Below, piece after piece: positions 26,205 through 35,155 of a DNA stretch of 64,000 nt; position 1 is the stretch's first letter; each line of letters opens with the position of its first letter. Where the stretch lies: assembly GCF_028583725.1 (NCBI RefSeq), contig NZ_CP110680.1, positions 1,302,001 through 1,366,000 on the forward strand. Direction: 5' to 3'. Below the pieces are notes generated by a model. That model was not told where the DNA came from. It saw nothing but the letters and a program-made list of their open reading frames with translations, and searched no databases. The position numbers were made by a program, and so were the translations under genes. The DNA is from Cellulomonas fimi (GTDB lineage: Bacteria > Actinomycetota > Actinomycetes > Actinomycetales > Cellulomonadaceae).

Positions 26205-29200
26205 GCCTGCTGTCCGCGGCGCAGATCGCCGCGCTCGTCGGCCAGCCGCCGCCCACCCCCGAGCAGGAGCGGGTGGTCGAGTCGCCGCTCGCGCCCGCGC
26301 TCGTCGTCGCCGGGGCCGGGTCCGGCAAGACCGAGACGATGGCGGCGCGCGTCGTCTGGCTGCTCGCGAACGGGCTCGTCGCGCCCGAGCAGGTGCTGGG
26401 GCTGACGTTCACGCGCAAGGCCGCCGCCGAGCTCGCCGAGCGGGTGCGTCGACGCCTGCGCCGCCTCGCACGGGCGGCGGCCGAGGACGGCGTGGTCCTG
26501 CCCGGCGCCGCGGTCCTGGCGGGGGCGGACGGCGACGTGCTCGGTGCGCTCGCCCGGCCGACGATCGCGACCTACAACGCCTACGCGTCGTCCCTGGTCG
26601 GCGACCACGCGCTGCGCCTCGGCCTCGACCCGTCGGCGCGCCTGCTCGGCGAGGCCGCGCAGTGGCAGCTCGCGCACGAGGTCGTCGAGGCGTGGACCGG
26701 CGACGTCGACACGGACGCCGCCACCTCGACCGTCGTCGACGCGGTGCTGTCCCTGTCCGGCGCGCTCGACGAGCACCTCCTCACGCCGGCCGAGGCGCAG
26801 GCGGGGATCGCCGGGATCGTCGACGCGATCACCGCGACGCCGCACGGGCCGGGCAAGCGCACCGAGCCCTACCGCGACGTCGCCGCCCTCCTCCGCCTGC
26901 TCGGCGAGCGGTCGCGCGTGCTCGACCTCGTCGCGACCTACCGCGACCGCAAGCGCGCCGCGGACAGCATCGACTTCGGCGACCAGGTCGCGCTGGCCGC
27001 GCGGCTCGCGCTCGACGTGCCGGACGTCGCCGCGGGCGAGCGCGCGCGGTTCCGGGTCGTGCTGCTCGACGAGTACCAGGACACGTCGTACGCGCAGCTC
27101 ACGCTGCTGGCCGCGCTGTTCGGCGACGGTCACCCGGTGACCGCGGTCGGCGACCCGCACCAGTCGATCTACGGCTGGCGCGGGGCGAGCGCGGGCGGGC
27201 TCGAGGGCTTCCCGACGACCTTCCCGGTGGTCGGGCCCGACGGGGACCGGCGTCCCGCCGACGTGCACTCGCTGTCGACGTCGTGGCGCAACGACCGGCG
27301 GATCCTCGACGCCGCCAACGTCGTCGCGGCACCGCTGCGCGCGTCGACGTCGCGCGTCGACGTCCCGGTGCTCGCCGCGCGGCCCGGCGCGGGCGACGGC
27401 CGCGTGCACGCGCACGTCGCCGAGACCGTCGAGGACGAGGCGCGCGCGATCGCGGAGTTCGTCAAGGCCCGCTGGCGCGCCGCCGCGCCGGGCGTCGAGC
27501 GCGTCACGGCCGCCGTGCTGTGCCGCAAGCGCTCACAGTTCCCGGTCGTGCAGCGCGCGCTGCGAGCCGCGGGCCTGCCGGTCGAGGTCGTGGGCCTCGG
27601 CGGTCTGCTCGCGACCCCCGAGGTCGTGGACCTCGTCGCCGCGCTGCAGGCCGCGCACGACCCGTCCCGCGGCGACGCGCTCATGCGGCTCCTCACGGGT
27701 GGCCGCACGCGGCTCGGTGCGGCGGACCTGCACGCGCTCGGCGCCTGGTCGGCGGAGCTCGCCGGGCGGGCCGGTGGCGGCGGGAGGGCCGGGCGCGACC
27801 CGGGGGTGCAGGCGGACGTCGTCGACGAGCGCAGCATCGTCGACGCGCTCGACGAGCTGCCCCGTCCGGGCTGGCGCAGCGTCACCGGGCGTGAGCTGAG
27901 CGACGCGGCCCGTGCGCGCCTCGCGGACCTCGCACGGCTCCTCACCGCCCTGCGCTCGCACACGTACCTCGCGGTGCCCGAGCTCGTCGGCGAGGCCGAG
28001 CGGCTCCTCGGGCTCGACATCGAGGTCGCCGCGCGCGCGGGCGTCGCGCCCGGCCGCGCCCGCGCCAACCTCGACGCCTTCCGCGACGTCGCCGTCGAGT
28101 TCGCGCGCACCGCCGACCACCCGACGCTGGGCGGGTTCCTCGCGTGGCTCGACGCCGCCGACACGCGCGAGAGCGGGCTCGACATGCCGGTCGCCGAGCC
28201 CGACCCCGACGCGGTGCAGGTCATCACCGTGCACGCCGCGAAGGGCCTGGAGTGGGACGTGGTCGCGGTCGCCGGGCTCGTCGACGGCGTGCTGCCCGCG
28301 ACCCGCACCCGCGGCAAGGACGGACCCAAGGACTCGGCGTGGCTCACGGGCCTCGGCACACTCCCCTACCCGCTGCGCGGCGACCGTCGCGACCTGCCCG
28401 CGTTCGCGTACGCCGGAGCCGAGCACCACAAGGACCTCGAGGAGCGTCGCCAGCGGTTCGTCCTCGACGCCGGCGCACACCAGGTGGCCGAGGAGCGGCG
28501 CCTCGCGTACGTCGCGCTGACGCGCGCCCGCACCGACCTGCTGCTGTCCGCCGCCTGGTGGGGCGACTCGAGCGGCCCGCGCGCGCTGTCGCTCTTCCTC
28601 GAGGAGCTCGTCACCGCGGGCCTCGTGACCGAGGACGGCTGGATGCCCCCGCCCGAGGCGGGCACCGGCAACCCGCGCGAGGACCAGGTGCTCAGCGCCG
28701 TCTGGCCCGCGGACCCCTTCGCCGCCGACGACGGACCCGGGCGCCGGCCCGCCGTGGAGGCCGCCGCGGACCTCGTCCGGGCGGCGGTCGTGGCGGCGGT
28801 GGCCGAGACGCCGCACGCCGCCGACGAGGGGGAGTCGCTGGATCGCGTCGGCACGGACCGCCCCGTCGACGCAGGCGCGGTACCCCGGTCCCGGTGGGAG
28901 GACCTGGCCGACCGGCTGCTCGCCGAGCAGGAACGCGTCCGGCGTCCCGACGGCGGCGTCGAGCTGCCCGCGCACCTGTCGGCGTCGTCGCTGGTCCGGT
29001 TGCACGCCGACCCCGCCGAGTTCGCACGCGGCCTGCGACGACCCGTGCCGCGCGAACCGTCCCCGCAGGCCCGCCGGGGCACGCGGTTCCACGCGTGGGT
29101 CGAGGGCTGGTACGGCGCCGCGTCGCTGGTCGACGTGGACGCGCTGCCCGGCGCCGACGACGACTCGGTGCCCGTCGACGTCGACGAGGAGGCGCTGCGC

Positions 29201-29773
29201 GCGTCGTTCCTGCGGACCCCCTGGGCGGACCGTTCGCCGCTCGCGATCGAGGTCGACGTCGAGACGACCGTCGACGGGTACGTGCTGCGCTCCCGCATCG
29301 ACGCCGTGTTCCCCGACGACGAGCGCGCGGACGCCCTGTTCCCCGATGACGAGCGCACCGACGCCGGTCGCCGTGCCGTGGTCGTCGTGGACTGGAAGAC
29401 GGGCGCACCGCCGACGGACCCCGAGGCGCGGGCCTCGCGCGAGCTCCAGCTCGCCGTCTACCGGCTCGCGTGGTCGCGCTGGACCGGGACCCCGCTCGAC
29501 CTCGTCCGAGCGGCGTTCTGCTACGTCGGGACCGGCGAGACGGTCTACCCGCAGCGCCTCCTGGGCGAGGACGAGATCACGACCCTGCTGCGCCGCGCCA
29601 CCGACCCGGCGGCGTCGGCGGCCCCGGCCGACCGACGCGGCGGCGCGGACCGCACGTGGCCCTCGAACGTGGACCGCGGGGCGGCGAACCCGGGCGGGCC
29701 GGCCGCACGGACGCACGGCGCGACGACCGGTCGTCCCGTCGCACCACCGGTCTCCGGGGACCGGCCCGTCTGA
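26201..29773 (+). CDS. adnB: AdnB-like helicase-nuclease subunit (UvrD motor plus RecB nuclease)
   Basis: A 1190-residue partner of AdnA. The motor motifs are intact: TPEQERVVESP (Q motif), VVAGAGSGKTETMAARV (Walker A), LTFTRKAAAELAERV (Ia), VVLLDEYQDTSYAQL (II), VGDPHQSIYGWRGAS (III), LSTSWRND (IV), ITVHAAKGLEWD (V) and LAYVALTRAR (VI). The nuclease domain has SRIDAVF and VVVDWKTGA with QLAVYRLAW downstream. It therefore is likely the lead motor of the heterodimer, as reported for mycobacterial AdnB. A 30-bp tandem duplication lies between the two nuclease motifs. Its GTG overlaps the adnA stop codon. Confidence 0.9.
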   Translation: MSLLSAAQIAALVGQPPPTPEQERVVESPLAPALVVAGAGSGKTETMAARVVWLLANGLVAPEQVLGLTFTRKAAAELAERVRRRLRRLARAAAEDGVVLPGAAVLAGADGDVLGALARPTIATYNAYASSLVGDHALRLGLDPSARLLGEAAQWQLAHEVVEAWTGDVDTDAATSTVVDAVLSLSGALDEHLLTPAEAQAGIAGIVDAITATPHGPGKRTEPYRDVAALLRLLGERSRVLDLVATYRDRKRAADSIDFGDQVALAARLALDVPDVAAGERARFRVVLLDEYQDTSYAQLTLLAALFGDGHPVTAVGDPHQSIYGWRGASAGGLEGFPTTFPVVGPDGDRRPADVHSLSTSWRNDRRILDAANVVAAPLRASTSRVDVPVLAARPGAGDGRVHAHVAETVEDEARAIAEFVKARWRAAAPGVERVTAAVLCRKRSQFPVVQRALRAAGLPVEVVGLGGLLATPEVVDLVAALQAAHDPSRGDALMRLLTGGRTRLGAADLHALGAWSAELAGRAGGGGRAGRDPGVQADVVDERSIVDALDELPRPGWRSVTGRELSDAARARLADLARLLTALRSHTYLAVPELVGEAERLLGLDIEVAARAGVAPGRARANLDAFRDVAVEFARTADHPTLGGFLAWLDAADTRESGLDMPVAEPDPDAVQVITVHAAKGLEWDVVAVAGLVDGVLPATRTRGKDGPKDSAWLTGLGTLPYPLRGDRRDLPAFAYAGAEHHKDLEERRQRFVLDAGAHQVAEERRLAYVALTRARTDLLLSAAWWGDSSGPRALSLFLEELVTAGLVTEDGWMPPPEAGTGNPREDQVLSAVWPADPFAADDGPGRRPAVEAAADLVRAAVVAAVAETPHAADEGESLDRVGTDRPVDAGAVPRSRWEDLADRLLAEQERVRRPDGGVELPAHLSASSLVRLHADPAEFARGLRRPVPREPSPQARRGTRFHAWVEGWYGAASLVDVDALPGADDDSVPVDVDEEALRASFLRTPWADRSPLAIEVDVETTVDGYVLRSRIDAVFPDDERADALFPDDERTDAGRRAVVVVDWKTGAPPTDPEARASRELQLAVYRLAWSRWTGTPLDLVRAAFCYVGTGETVYPQRLLGEDEITTLLRRATDPAASAAPADRRGGADRTWPSNVDRGAANPGGPAARTHGATTGRPVAPPVSGDRPV
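29300..29359 (+). repeat. 30-bp tandem duplication in the AdnB nuclease domain
   Basis: Two 30-bp units, 29300-29329 and 29330-29359, differ at four bases and encode DAVFPDDERA and DALFPDDERT (residues 1034-1053). The frame is maintained. The duplication directly follows the conserved nuclease Asp in SRID, lengthening the loop before VVVDWKTG. Confidence 0.92.
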
Positions 29774-29781
29774 GCGGGCCG

Positions 29782-30726
29782 TCAGGCGTAGGACGCGGAG
29801 GACTCCGCCTCGGCGAGGCGCGTGTGCTCGTCGAGGTCCTGGAGCATCGCGACGGCGTCCGCGACGACCTCGTCGTCACCGGTCCGCACGCCGAAGAGGA
29901 GCCACCGCGCGAGCGCGAGCTCGCCCGCGAGGAACGCGCGCCGCAGCAGGTGCGGGTCGGTGAGCTCGGTGCGCCGCAGCTGGTACGCCTCCATGACCGA
30001 GTCGGCGGCGTCGGGCGGTGCGGCGACCAGGAGCCACGAGAGGTCGTCGGCCGGGTCGGCCACGACGGCGTCGCCCCAGCCGAGGACGCCGCTGACCTTG
30101 CCGTCGTGGACGAGCACGCGGTCGGCGGACAGGTCGCCGTGCACGACCGTCGGCCGGAACCGCCACATCGCGACGTCCTCGAGCTGCTCCTCCCACCGGC
30201 GCAGCAGCGCGGGCGGGACCTTGCCGGTGCGGGCGGCCTCGTCGACCTCCGCCTGGCGGCGCTGGCGGTACTCGGTCGCCTCGTAGACGGGCAGGCCGAC
30301 GCTCTCGACGACGGACGTGGGCAGCTCGTGCAGCGCGGCGATCGCCCGCCCGAGGTCGGCGGCGAGCCCCGGACCGGGGCGCAGGGTGTCGACGCGCAGC
30401 GGCGCGCCCGGGATCTCGGCGTGCACGGCCGCGCGGCCACCCTCGGGGAGGTGCGCGAACCCGACGGGTCGGGGCACGGCGAACGGGAGGGCGCCCGACG
30501 TCGCGTGCTCGGCGAGCCCTTCCAGCAGGTCGACCTCGGCCTCGAGCGCGGCGCCCGCGGCGGCGCTGGACGGTGCGCGCACGACCCAGCGGCGGCGCTG
30601 CGCGTCGATCACGACCGCGACGTCGTAGTCCGTGCCGGGCTGCGCGGGCCGTCGCACGTCGTACGCGTCGAGGCCGGGGACGGCGACCGTCGCCAGCGCG
30701 GCGAGAGCGAGGGGTGAGCGAGGCAC
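29782..30726 (-). CDS. Phosphotransferase (aminoglycoside/macrolide kinase-like)
   Basis: A 314-residue protein-kinase-like phosphotransferase. The pattern WVVRAPSSAAAGAALEAEVDLLEGL holds the ATP-binding region, and the Brenner-type catalytic motif is HGDLSADRVLVHDGKVSGVLGWGDAVVADPADDLSWLL, in which the second metal-binding position is GWGD rather than DWxD but keeps the Asp. Closest in appearance to the MphA-like macrolide 2'-kinases and fructosamine/aminoglycoside kinases; an antibiotic substrate is not proven, since this gene sits in a conserved housekeeping block next to adnB and nudC. TACCCT lies seven bases before the GTG at 30726. It converges on adnB eight bases away. Confidence 0.82.
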   Translation of the reverse strand: MPRSPLALAALATVAVPGLDAYDVRRPAQPGTDYDVAVVIDAQRRRWVVRAPSSAAAGAALEAEVDLLEGLAEHATSGALPFAVPRPVGFAHLPEGGRAAVHAEIPGAPLRVDTLRPGPGLAADLGRAIAALHELPTSVVESVGLPVYEATEYRQRRQAEVDEAARTGKVPPALLRRWEEQLEDVAMWRFRPTVVHGDLSADRVLVHDGKVSGVLGWGDAVVADPADDLSWLLVAAPPDAADSVMEAYQLRRTELTDPHLLRRAFLAGELALARWLLFGVRTGDDEVVADAVAMLQDLDEHTRLAEAESSASYA

Positions 30727-30962
30727 GTCGACCAGGGTAGGTCGGCGACGCGTGCGAGCCGGGGTCGCGCCCCGGCGTGTCGGTCCCATTCGTCCGGCTG
30801 CGCGATGCGCAGTCGCCGCGTCGCCCGCGGTCGGCGTGACCCCGAGAGCCCGGGCGACGGCCGCGCGAGCGGCCATGCGGTCCCCGGGCGCGCGACCGGC
30901 CGTGCGGTCCCCGGCCGTCGGGCGCCCGGGCCGTCGGGCGCCCCGACGCGTACCGTGGCGGC
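30727..30962. other. Divergent intergenic region with short direct repeats
   Basis: This 236-base region between the phosphotransferase and nudC carries two 17-bp units differing at one base (30871-30887 and 30898-30914) and two identical 14-bp units (30914-30927 and 30930-30943). TACCGT at 30951-30956 is six bases before the nudC GTG. The repeats may be replication slippage products; no protein-coding potential is evident. Confidence 0.5.
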
Positions 30963-32024
30963 GTGATCGTCGACGCGCTGCCCCTGTCCCGTGCCGTGGT
31001 GGACCGGGCGGCGGAGCACCGGCGCGACGGTCTCGCCGAGGCGCTCGCGGCGGAGTCGACGCGCGTCCTGCTCGTCGACGACGGCAGCGTCCTCACCGAC
31101 GACGCCTTCGCGCTCCTGCTGCTGACGCCGGACTCCGCACGCACGCTCGTCGAGGAAGGTCTCGACGCGCCCGCCGGCGCAAACGTCCCCGGCTCGACGG
31201 CGTCACCGGACGCCGACGTCGACGGCCTGTGGCTCCTGCTCGGCCGGGACGGGGACGGCACGGCGTACGTCGCGAGGCGGGTGCTGGGCCGCCGGCCGGC
31301 ACCCGCGACGGGGTCGGCGTCGGACGTCCTCGTGCACGCCGCCGCGTCCGACGGGTCCGACCAGCCCCCGACGTCGCCCCCGACACCGCTCGCGGCGGGC
31401 ACCCGGTGGTCGTCCCTGCGGGTCGTCGGCGCGACGCTGTCGGCTCGCGACGCCGGGCTCGCGACCGCGGCGGTCGCGCTCGACGCCTGGCACGCACGGC
31501 ACCCCCGCTGCCCCCGCTGCGGTGCCGCCACCGTCGCGACGCAGTCGGGGTGGGTGCGCACGTGCACCGTCGACGGGTCGGAGCACTACCCGCGCACGGA
31601 CCCGGCGGTGATCATGGCGGTCGTCGACGACGCGGACCGGCTGCTGCTGGGGCACGCGGCGGCGTGGGCGGCGCACCGCTGGTCGACGCTCGCGGGGTTC
31701 GTCGAGGCCGGCGAGTCGCTGGAGAACGCGGTGCGCCGCGAGGTCCTGGAGGAGACCGGTGTCGTCGTCGACACCGTCGAGTACCGGGGCAGCCAGCCGT
31801 GGCCGTTCCCGGCGTCGCTCATGGTGGGGTTCCGGGCGCACGCGCGGTCGACGGAGGTCGCCGTGGACGGCGTCGAGCTCGAGAGCGCGGCGTGGTTCAC
31901 CCGCGAGGAGCTGCGCGACGCCGTCGCGTCGGGCGAGGTGATCCCGCCGGGGCCGTCGTCGATCGCGCGTGCCCTCGTCGAGGACTGGTTCGGCGGCACG
32001 CTGCCGGCCGGGCCCGAGTTCTGA
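30963..32024 (+). CDS. nudC: NAD(+) diphosphatase / NADH pyrophosphatase NudC
   Basis: A 353-residue Nudix hydrolase that cleaves NADH to NMNH and AMP and can remove NAD caps from RNA. It has a zinc ribbon start (HPRCPRCGA near residue 181; the fourth ligand position reads TCTVDGSEHYPRTDP, so one cysteine of the second pair is missing, as is common in this branch), the Nudix box GFVEAGESLENAVRREV...EETG at about 244-266 and the NudC-specific SQPWPFPASLM downstream. TACCGT lies six bases before the GTG start. It converges on the mycoredoxin gene. Confidence 0.94.
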   Translation: MIVDALPLSRAVVDRAAEHRRDGLAEALAAESTRVLLVDDGSVLTDDAFALLLLTPDSARTLVEEGLDAPAGANVPGSTASPDADVDGLWLLLGRDGDGTAYVARRVLGRRPAPATGSASDVLVHAAASDGSDQPPTSPPTPLAAGTRWSSLRVVGATLSARDAGLATAAVALDAWHARHPRCPRCGAATVATQSGWVRTCTVDGSEHYPRTDPAVIMAVVDDADRLLLGHAAAWAAHRWSTLAGFVEAGESLENAVRREVLEETGVVVDTVEYRGSQPWPFPASLMVGFRAHARSTEVAVDGVELESAAWFTREELRDAVASGEVIPPGPSSIARALVEDWFGGTLPAGPEF

Positions 32025-32117
32025 CCGACCCGACGGCGGCGGGTCCGCGCTGTCGTCCGGTCAGTCAGAGCTCGGTGCACCGCGACCACGGGACCGCGAC
32101 GACGGGACGTGATGCCG

Positions 32118-32381
32118 TCAGGACCCGAGGCGCTCGCGGACCTGGACCAGCGACGGGTTGGTGAGCGCACCGCCGTCGGGGAACACGACCGTCGGCACGG
32201 TGCGGTTGCCGCCGTTGACCGACTCGACGTACTGCGCGGCCGCGTCGTCCTGCTCGACGTCGACCTCGGTGTAGCCGATGCCCGCGGAGTCGAGCTGCTT
32301 CTTCAGCCGGTGGCAGTACCCGCACCAGGTGGTGGAGTACATCGTCACGGTGCCGGCCTGGGGCAGGGTCTCGGTGGTCAT
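32118..32381 (-). CDS. mrx1: Mycoredoxin (glutaredoxin-like, CGYC active site)
   Basis: An 87-residue thioredoxin-fold protein: VTMYSTTWCGYCHRLKKQLDSAGIGYTEVDVEQD with the CGYC redox site, the cis-proline motif NRTVPTVVFPDGG and a C-terminal PSLVQVRERLG. Mycoredoxins reduce mycothiol mixed disulfides in actinobacteria. The ATG at 32381 is chosen because the family starts there and GAGGA lies just upstream; the longer frame reads through the divergent promoter region. It is located between nudC and uvrD2, matching the order I recall in mycobacteria. Confidence 0.94.
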   Translation of the reverse strand: MTTETLPQAGTVTMYSTTWCGYCHRLKKQLDSAGIGYTEVDVEQDDAAAQYVESVNGGNRTVPTVVFPDGGALTNPSLVQVRERLGS

Positions 32382-32590
32382 GCGTCCTCGTGGTCTCGGC
32401 GGGCGGGGCCCGGACGACCGGACCCCGACGGACGGTGACGAGGCACGCGCCTCGTCACCCGCTGCAACACGGTCGCACGGGTGCGGCTTCCGCGCCGCCG
32501 GTGTGGTGTGGACCACACGGACGGCTGACCTGCGGCGACCTGGGGACGGCGGGTCGAGGCTGTCGGTCGCGGCTGCGACACTGGTCGACG

Positions 32591-34648
32591 ATGTCCGCCG
32601 ACGCCCTCCTCGACGCCCTCGACCCCGAGCAGCGGGCCGTCGCCACCGCGCTGCGCGGCCCGGTGTGCGTGCTCGCGGGTGCCGGCACGGGCAAGACGCG
32701 CGCGATCACGCACCGCATCGCGTACGGGATCCGCACGGGCGTCTACCGGCCGGGCAACGTGCTCGCGGTGACGTTCACGGCCCGGGCGGCGGGGGAGATG
32801 CGGACCCGGTTGCGCGGCCTGGGCGCGTCGGGCGTGCAGGCGCGCACGTTCCACGCGGCGGCGCTGCGGCAGCTCGGCTACTTCTGGCCCAAGGTCGTCG
32901 GCGGCGCCCCGCCCCGGATCCTCGACCAGAAGGCGCAGGTCGTCGCGGAGGCCGCGCGCCGGGTCGGCCTGTCGGTGGACCGGGTGAGCGTGCGGGACCT
33001 CGCGTCGGAGATCGAGTGGGCCAAGGTCTCGCTCGTCACGGCCGACGACTACGAGAAGGCCGTCTCCGCGATCGCGCGCCCGGCGCCGAGCGGACAGGAC
33101 CCGCAGGCCGTCGCGCGGCTCATGACGTCGTACGAGCAGGTCAAGGCCGAGCGCGGCGTGATCGACTTCGAGGACGTCCTGCTGCTGCTGTCGGCGATGC
33201 TCGCCGAGCGCCGGGACGTCGCCGACGAGATCCGCGAGCAGTACCGCTACTTCGTCGTCGACGAGTACCAGGACGTCAGCCCGCTCCAGCAGTTCCTGCT
33301 CGACCAGTGGCTGGGCGGCCGCCACGAGCTGTGCGTCGTGGGCGACCCGAGCCAGACCATCTACTCGTTCGCGGGCGCGACGCCGTACCACCTCACGACG
33401 TTCGCGACGACGCACCCGGGCGCGACGGTCGTCCGGCTGGTCCGCGACTACCGCTCGACGCCCCAGGTGGTGAGCCTGGCCAACCGCGTCATCGACGCGA
33501 CCCGCCGCGCGGGCGGTCCGGCGCCGCTCGAGCTCCGCGCGCAACGCCCCGACGGTCCCGAGGTGCGGTTCACGGCCTACGACGACGACGAGGCCGAGGC
33601 GACCGGGGTCGCGCACGCGATCGGCCGCCTGGTGCGCACGGGCGTGCGGCCCAGCGAGGTCGCGGTGCTCTACCGCACGAACGCGCAGTCGGAGGCCTTC
33701 GAGGAAGCGCTCGCGACCGCGGGGATCGCGTACCAGGTCCGCGGCGGCGAGCGGTTCTTCGCCCGACGGGACGTCCGCGACGCCCTCGTCCTGCTGCGCG
33801 GTGGCGCGCGGTCCGCCGACCCGACGGTCCCCATGCCCGAGACGGTGCGCGACATCCTGCGCACCGTCGGCTGGTCCGAGGAGCCGCCCGCCGCACGCGG
33901 CGCCGCCCGGGAACGCTGGGACGCGATGCACGCGCTCGTGGGCCTGGCCGACGAGCTCGCCGCCGCCTCCGCCGACGGCACCGGCACGGCCTCGGGCGAC
34001 CAGCCGGCGACGCTGGTGGACCTCGTCGCCGAGCTCGACGAGCGCGCCGCCGCGCAGCACGCGCCGACCGTCGAGGGCGTGACGCTCGCGTCGTTGCACG
34101 CCGCCAAGGGCCTCGAGTGGGACGCCGTGTTCCTCGCCGGACTCAGCGAGGGCCTGCTGCCGACGTCCCTCGCCGACACGCCGGCCGCCGTCGCCGAGGA
34201 GCGCCGCCTGCTGTACGTCGGCGTCACCCGCGCGCGCGAGCACCTGCACCTGTCGTACGCCCGCTCGCGCCTGCCCGGCGGCCGGCCGAACCGCACGCGC
34301 TCGCGCTTCCTCGGCGACCTGTGGCCCGACGACCGTCGGCCGGCCCGCTCGTCCTCCACCCGCCGCCCGACCGTCACCCTCGACCCGACCGCGGACGACG
34401 ACGACCCGCGCGCCCGCCGTGTCGTCGCCGAGCTCACCCGCTGGCGCGACGAGCAGGCCCGGTCCGCGGGCGTGAGCCCGGCGCGCGTCCTGACCACGGC
34501 GACCGTCGCCCTCATCGGCGTGCACCAGCCCCGCACGCGCGAGGAGCTGGGGCGCGTCCCCGGCGTCGGCGCGCAGACGCTCGCGACCCTCGGCGACGAC
34601 GTCCTCGCGGTCGTCGCGCGGGCCGCGGGGAGCGCCGGACAGGGCTGA
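32591..34648 (+). CDS. uvrD2: ATP-dependent DNA helicase UvrD2 with HRDC domain
   Basis: A 685-residue superfamily 1A helicase. Motifs: LDPEQRAVATAL (Q), VLAGAGTGKTRAITHRI (I), VTFTARAAGEMRTRL (Ia), FVVDEYQDVSPLQQ (II), VGDPSQTIYSFAGA (III), LVRDYRSTPQVV (IV), LASLHAAKGLEWD (V) and LLYVGVTRAREHLHLS (VI). From about residue 595 a C-terminal HRDC domain follows (LTRWRDEQARSAGVSPARVLT, VPGVGAQTLATLGDD), which distinguishes UvrD2 from UvrD1. A tetracysteine motif known from mycobacterial UvrD2 is not apparent. It lies directly upstream of whiB7. Confidence 0.95.
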   Translation: MSADALLDALDPEQRAVATALRGPVCVLAGAGTGKTRAITHRIAYGIRTGVYRPGNVLAVTFTARAAGEMRTRLRGLGASGVQARTFHAAALRQLGYFWPKVVGGAPPRILDQKAQVVAEAARRVGLSVDRVSVRDLASEIEWAKVSLVTADDYEKAVSAIARPAPSGQDPQAVARLMTSYEQVKAERGVIDFEDVLLLLSAMLAERRDVADEIREQYRYFVVDEYQDVSPLQQFLLDQWLGGRHELCVVGDPSQTIYSFAGATPYHLTTFATTHPGATVVRLVRDYRSTPQVVSLANRVIDATRRAGGPAPLELRAQRPDGPEVRFTAYDDDEAEATGVAHAIGRLVRTGVRPSEVAVLYRTNAQSEAFEEALATAGIAYQVRGGERFFARRDVRDALVLLRGGARSADPTVPMPETVRDILRTVGWSEEPPAARGAARERWDAMHALVGLADELAAASADGTGTASGDQPATLVDLVAELDERAAAQHAPTVEGVTLASLHAAKGLEWDAVFLAGLSEGLLPTSLADTPAAVAEERRLLYVGVTRAREHLHLSYARSRLPGGRPNRTRSRFLGDLWPDDRRPARSSSTRRPTVTLDPTADDDDPRARRVVAELTRWRDEQARSAGVSPARVLTTATVALIGVHQPRTREELGRVPGVGAQTLATLGDDVLAVVARAAGSAGQG

Positions 34649-34684
34649 ACGGGCGACCGTCCGAGATTCGTCGAGGACATGTCG

Positions 34685-34723
34685 TTAATTCGGTTGTCCC
34701 GCGTCACGACCCCGCCCTACTGT
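34685..34723 (+). promoter_or_regulatory. WhiB7-type promoter of whiB7
   Basis: A -35 TTGTCC (34694-34699) and -10 TACTGT (34718-34723) are separated by 18 bases, and the AT-rich stretch TTAATT (34685-34690) lies three bases upstream of the -35. In mycobacteria and streptomycetes an AT-rich patch just before the -35 is the hallmark of WhiB7-activated promoters, contacted by its AT-hook. The start point would be near 34730, giving a leader of about 425 bases. Autoactivation is inferred. Confidence 0.72.
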
Positions 34724-34793
34724 GATCCTCGTCCTTGAACGTGGGCTGCGCCGGAAGGCCAGAGCCCGAAGCCGGAAGGAGGTGGGAGTCGCG

Positions 34794-35009
34794 ATGAACA
34801 CCAACCTGATCGTCACCTCGAGCGTCGCTCAGGCGTGCGCACATGTCGCCGCGCCCACCGGCGCCGGCTTCGAGGGGCGTGGTGTGTCCATCTCCGGGAT
34901 GACGGTCGTCGCCGACCGGTTCCAGGGGACGGGCATCGACACCGAGCTCCTTCCGACGTGGCGCAAGCGTCCCACCACCGATCGCTACATCCGTCTCAGG
35001 ACTCCCTAG
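34794..35009 (+). CDS. Upstream ORF (uORF) in the whiB7 leader
   Basis: A 71-residue ORF starting MNTNLIVTSSVAQACAH and ending TDRYIRLRTP, preceded by GGAAGGAGGTG nine bases before the ATG, an unusually strong ribosome-binding site. It ends 22 bases before the attenuator hairpin that precedes whiB7. It has no recognisable domain, no membrane segment and mixed codon use. In the studied whiB7/wblC leaders a translated uORF senses ribosome stalling by antibiotics and controls terminator formation; by position this ORF should have the same role. Whether the peptide itself functions is unknown. Confidence 0.75.
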   Translation: MNTNLIVTSSVAQACAHVAAPTGAGFEGRGVSISGMTVVADRFQGTGIDTELLPTWRKRPTTDRYIRLRTP

Positions 35010-35031
35010 GTCTGACCCACTGAGGTCGCCC

Positions 35032-35065
35032 AGGCCGCGGAGTCCGTACATCGGATCCGCGGCCT
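35032..35065 (+). terminator. Attenuator hairpin in the whiB7 leader
   Basis: A 10-bp perfect stem (35032-35041 with 35056-35065), extended by an inner TCCG/CGGA stem with one bulge, followed by TCACATTT. It lies between the uORF stop (35009) and whiB7 (35156), where known whiB7 leaders have an intrinsic terminator. Read-through would occur when ribosomes stall on the uORF. Confidence 0.8.
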
Positions 35066-35093
35066 TCACATTTCCCCGATGACCCGGGGTGAA

Positions 35094-35126
35094 CGTGTCG
35101 GTCCGGTCCGGACCACGAACGACACG
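35094..35126 (+). other. Second leader hairpin before whiB7
   Basis: CGTGTCG (35094-35100) pairs with CGACACG (35120-35126), and the loop contains the self-complementary GGTCCGGACC (35105-35114). It starts 28 bases after the attenuator and ends 10 bases before the AGGAGG-containing ribosome-binding region. It could influence translation or compete with the attenuator; no role is established. Confidence 0.55.
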
Positions 35127-35155
35127 CTCATCAGCGAGGACATCAGGAGGACATC

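Noticed and set aside
29782..30726. Antibiotic-resistance kinase acquired by transfer
   Set aside because: It sits in a conserved chromosomal block with normal base composition and no mobile-element signs; a housekeeping role is at least as likely.
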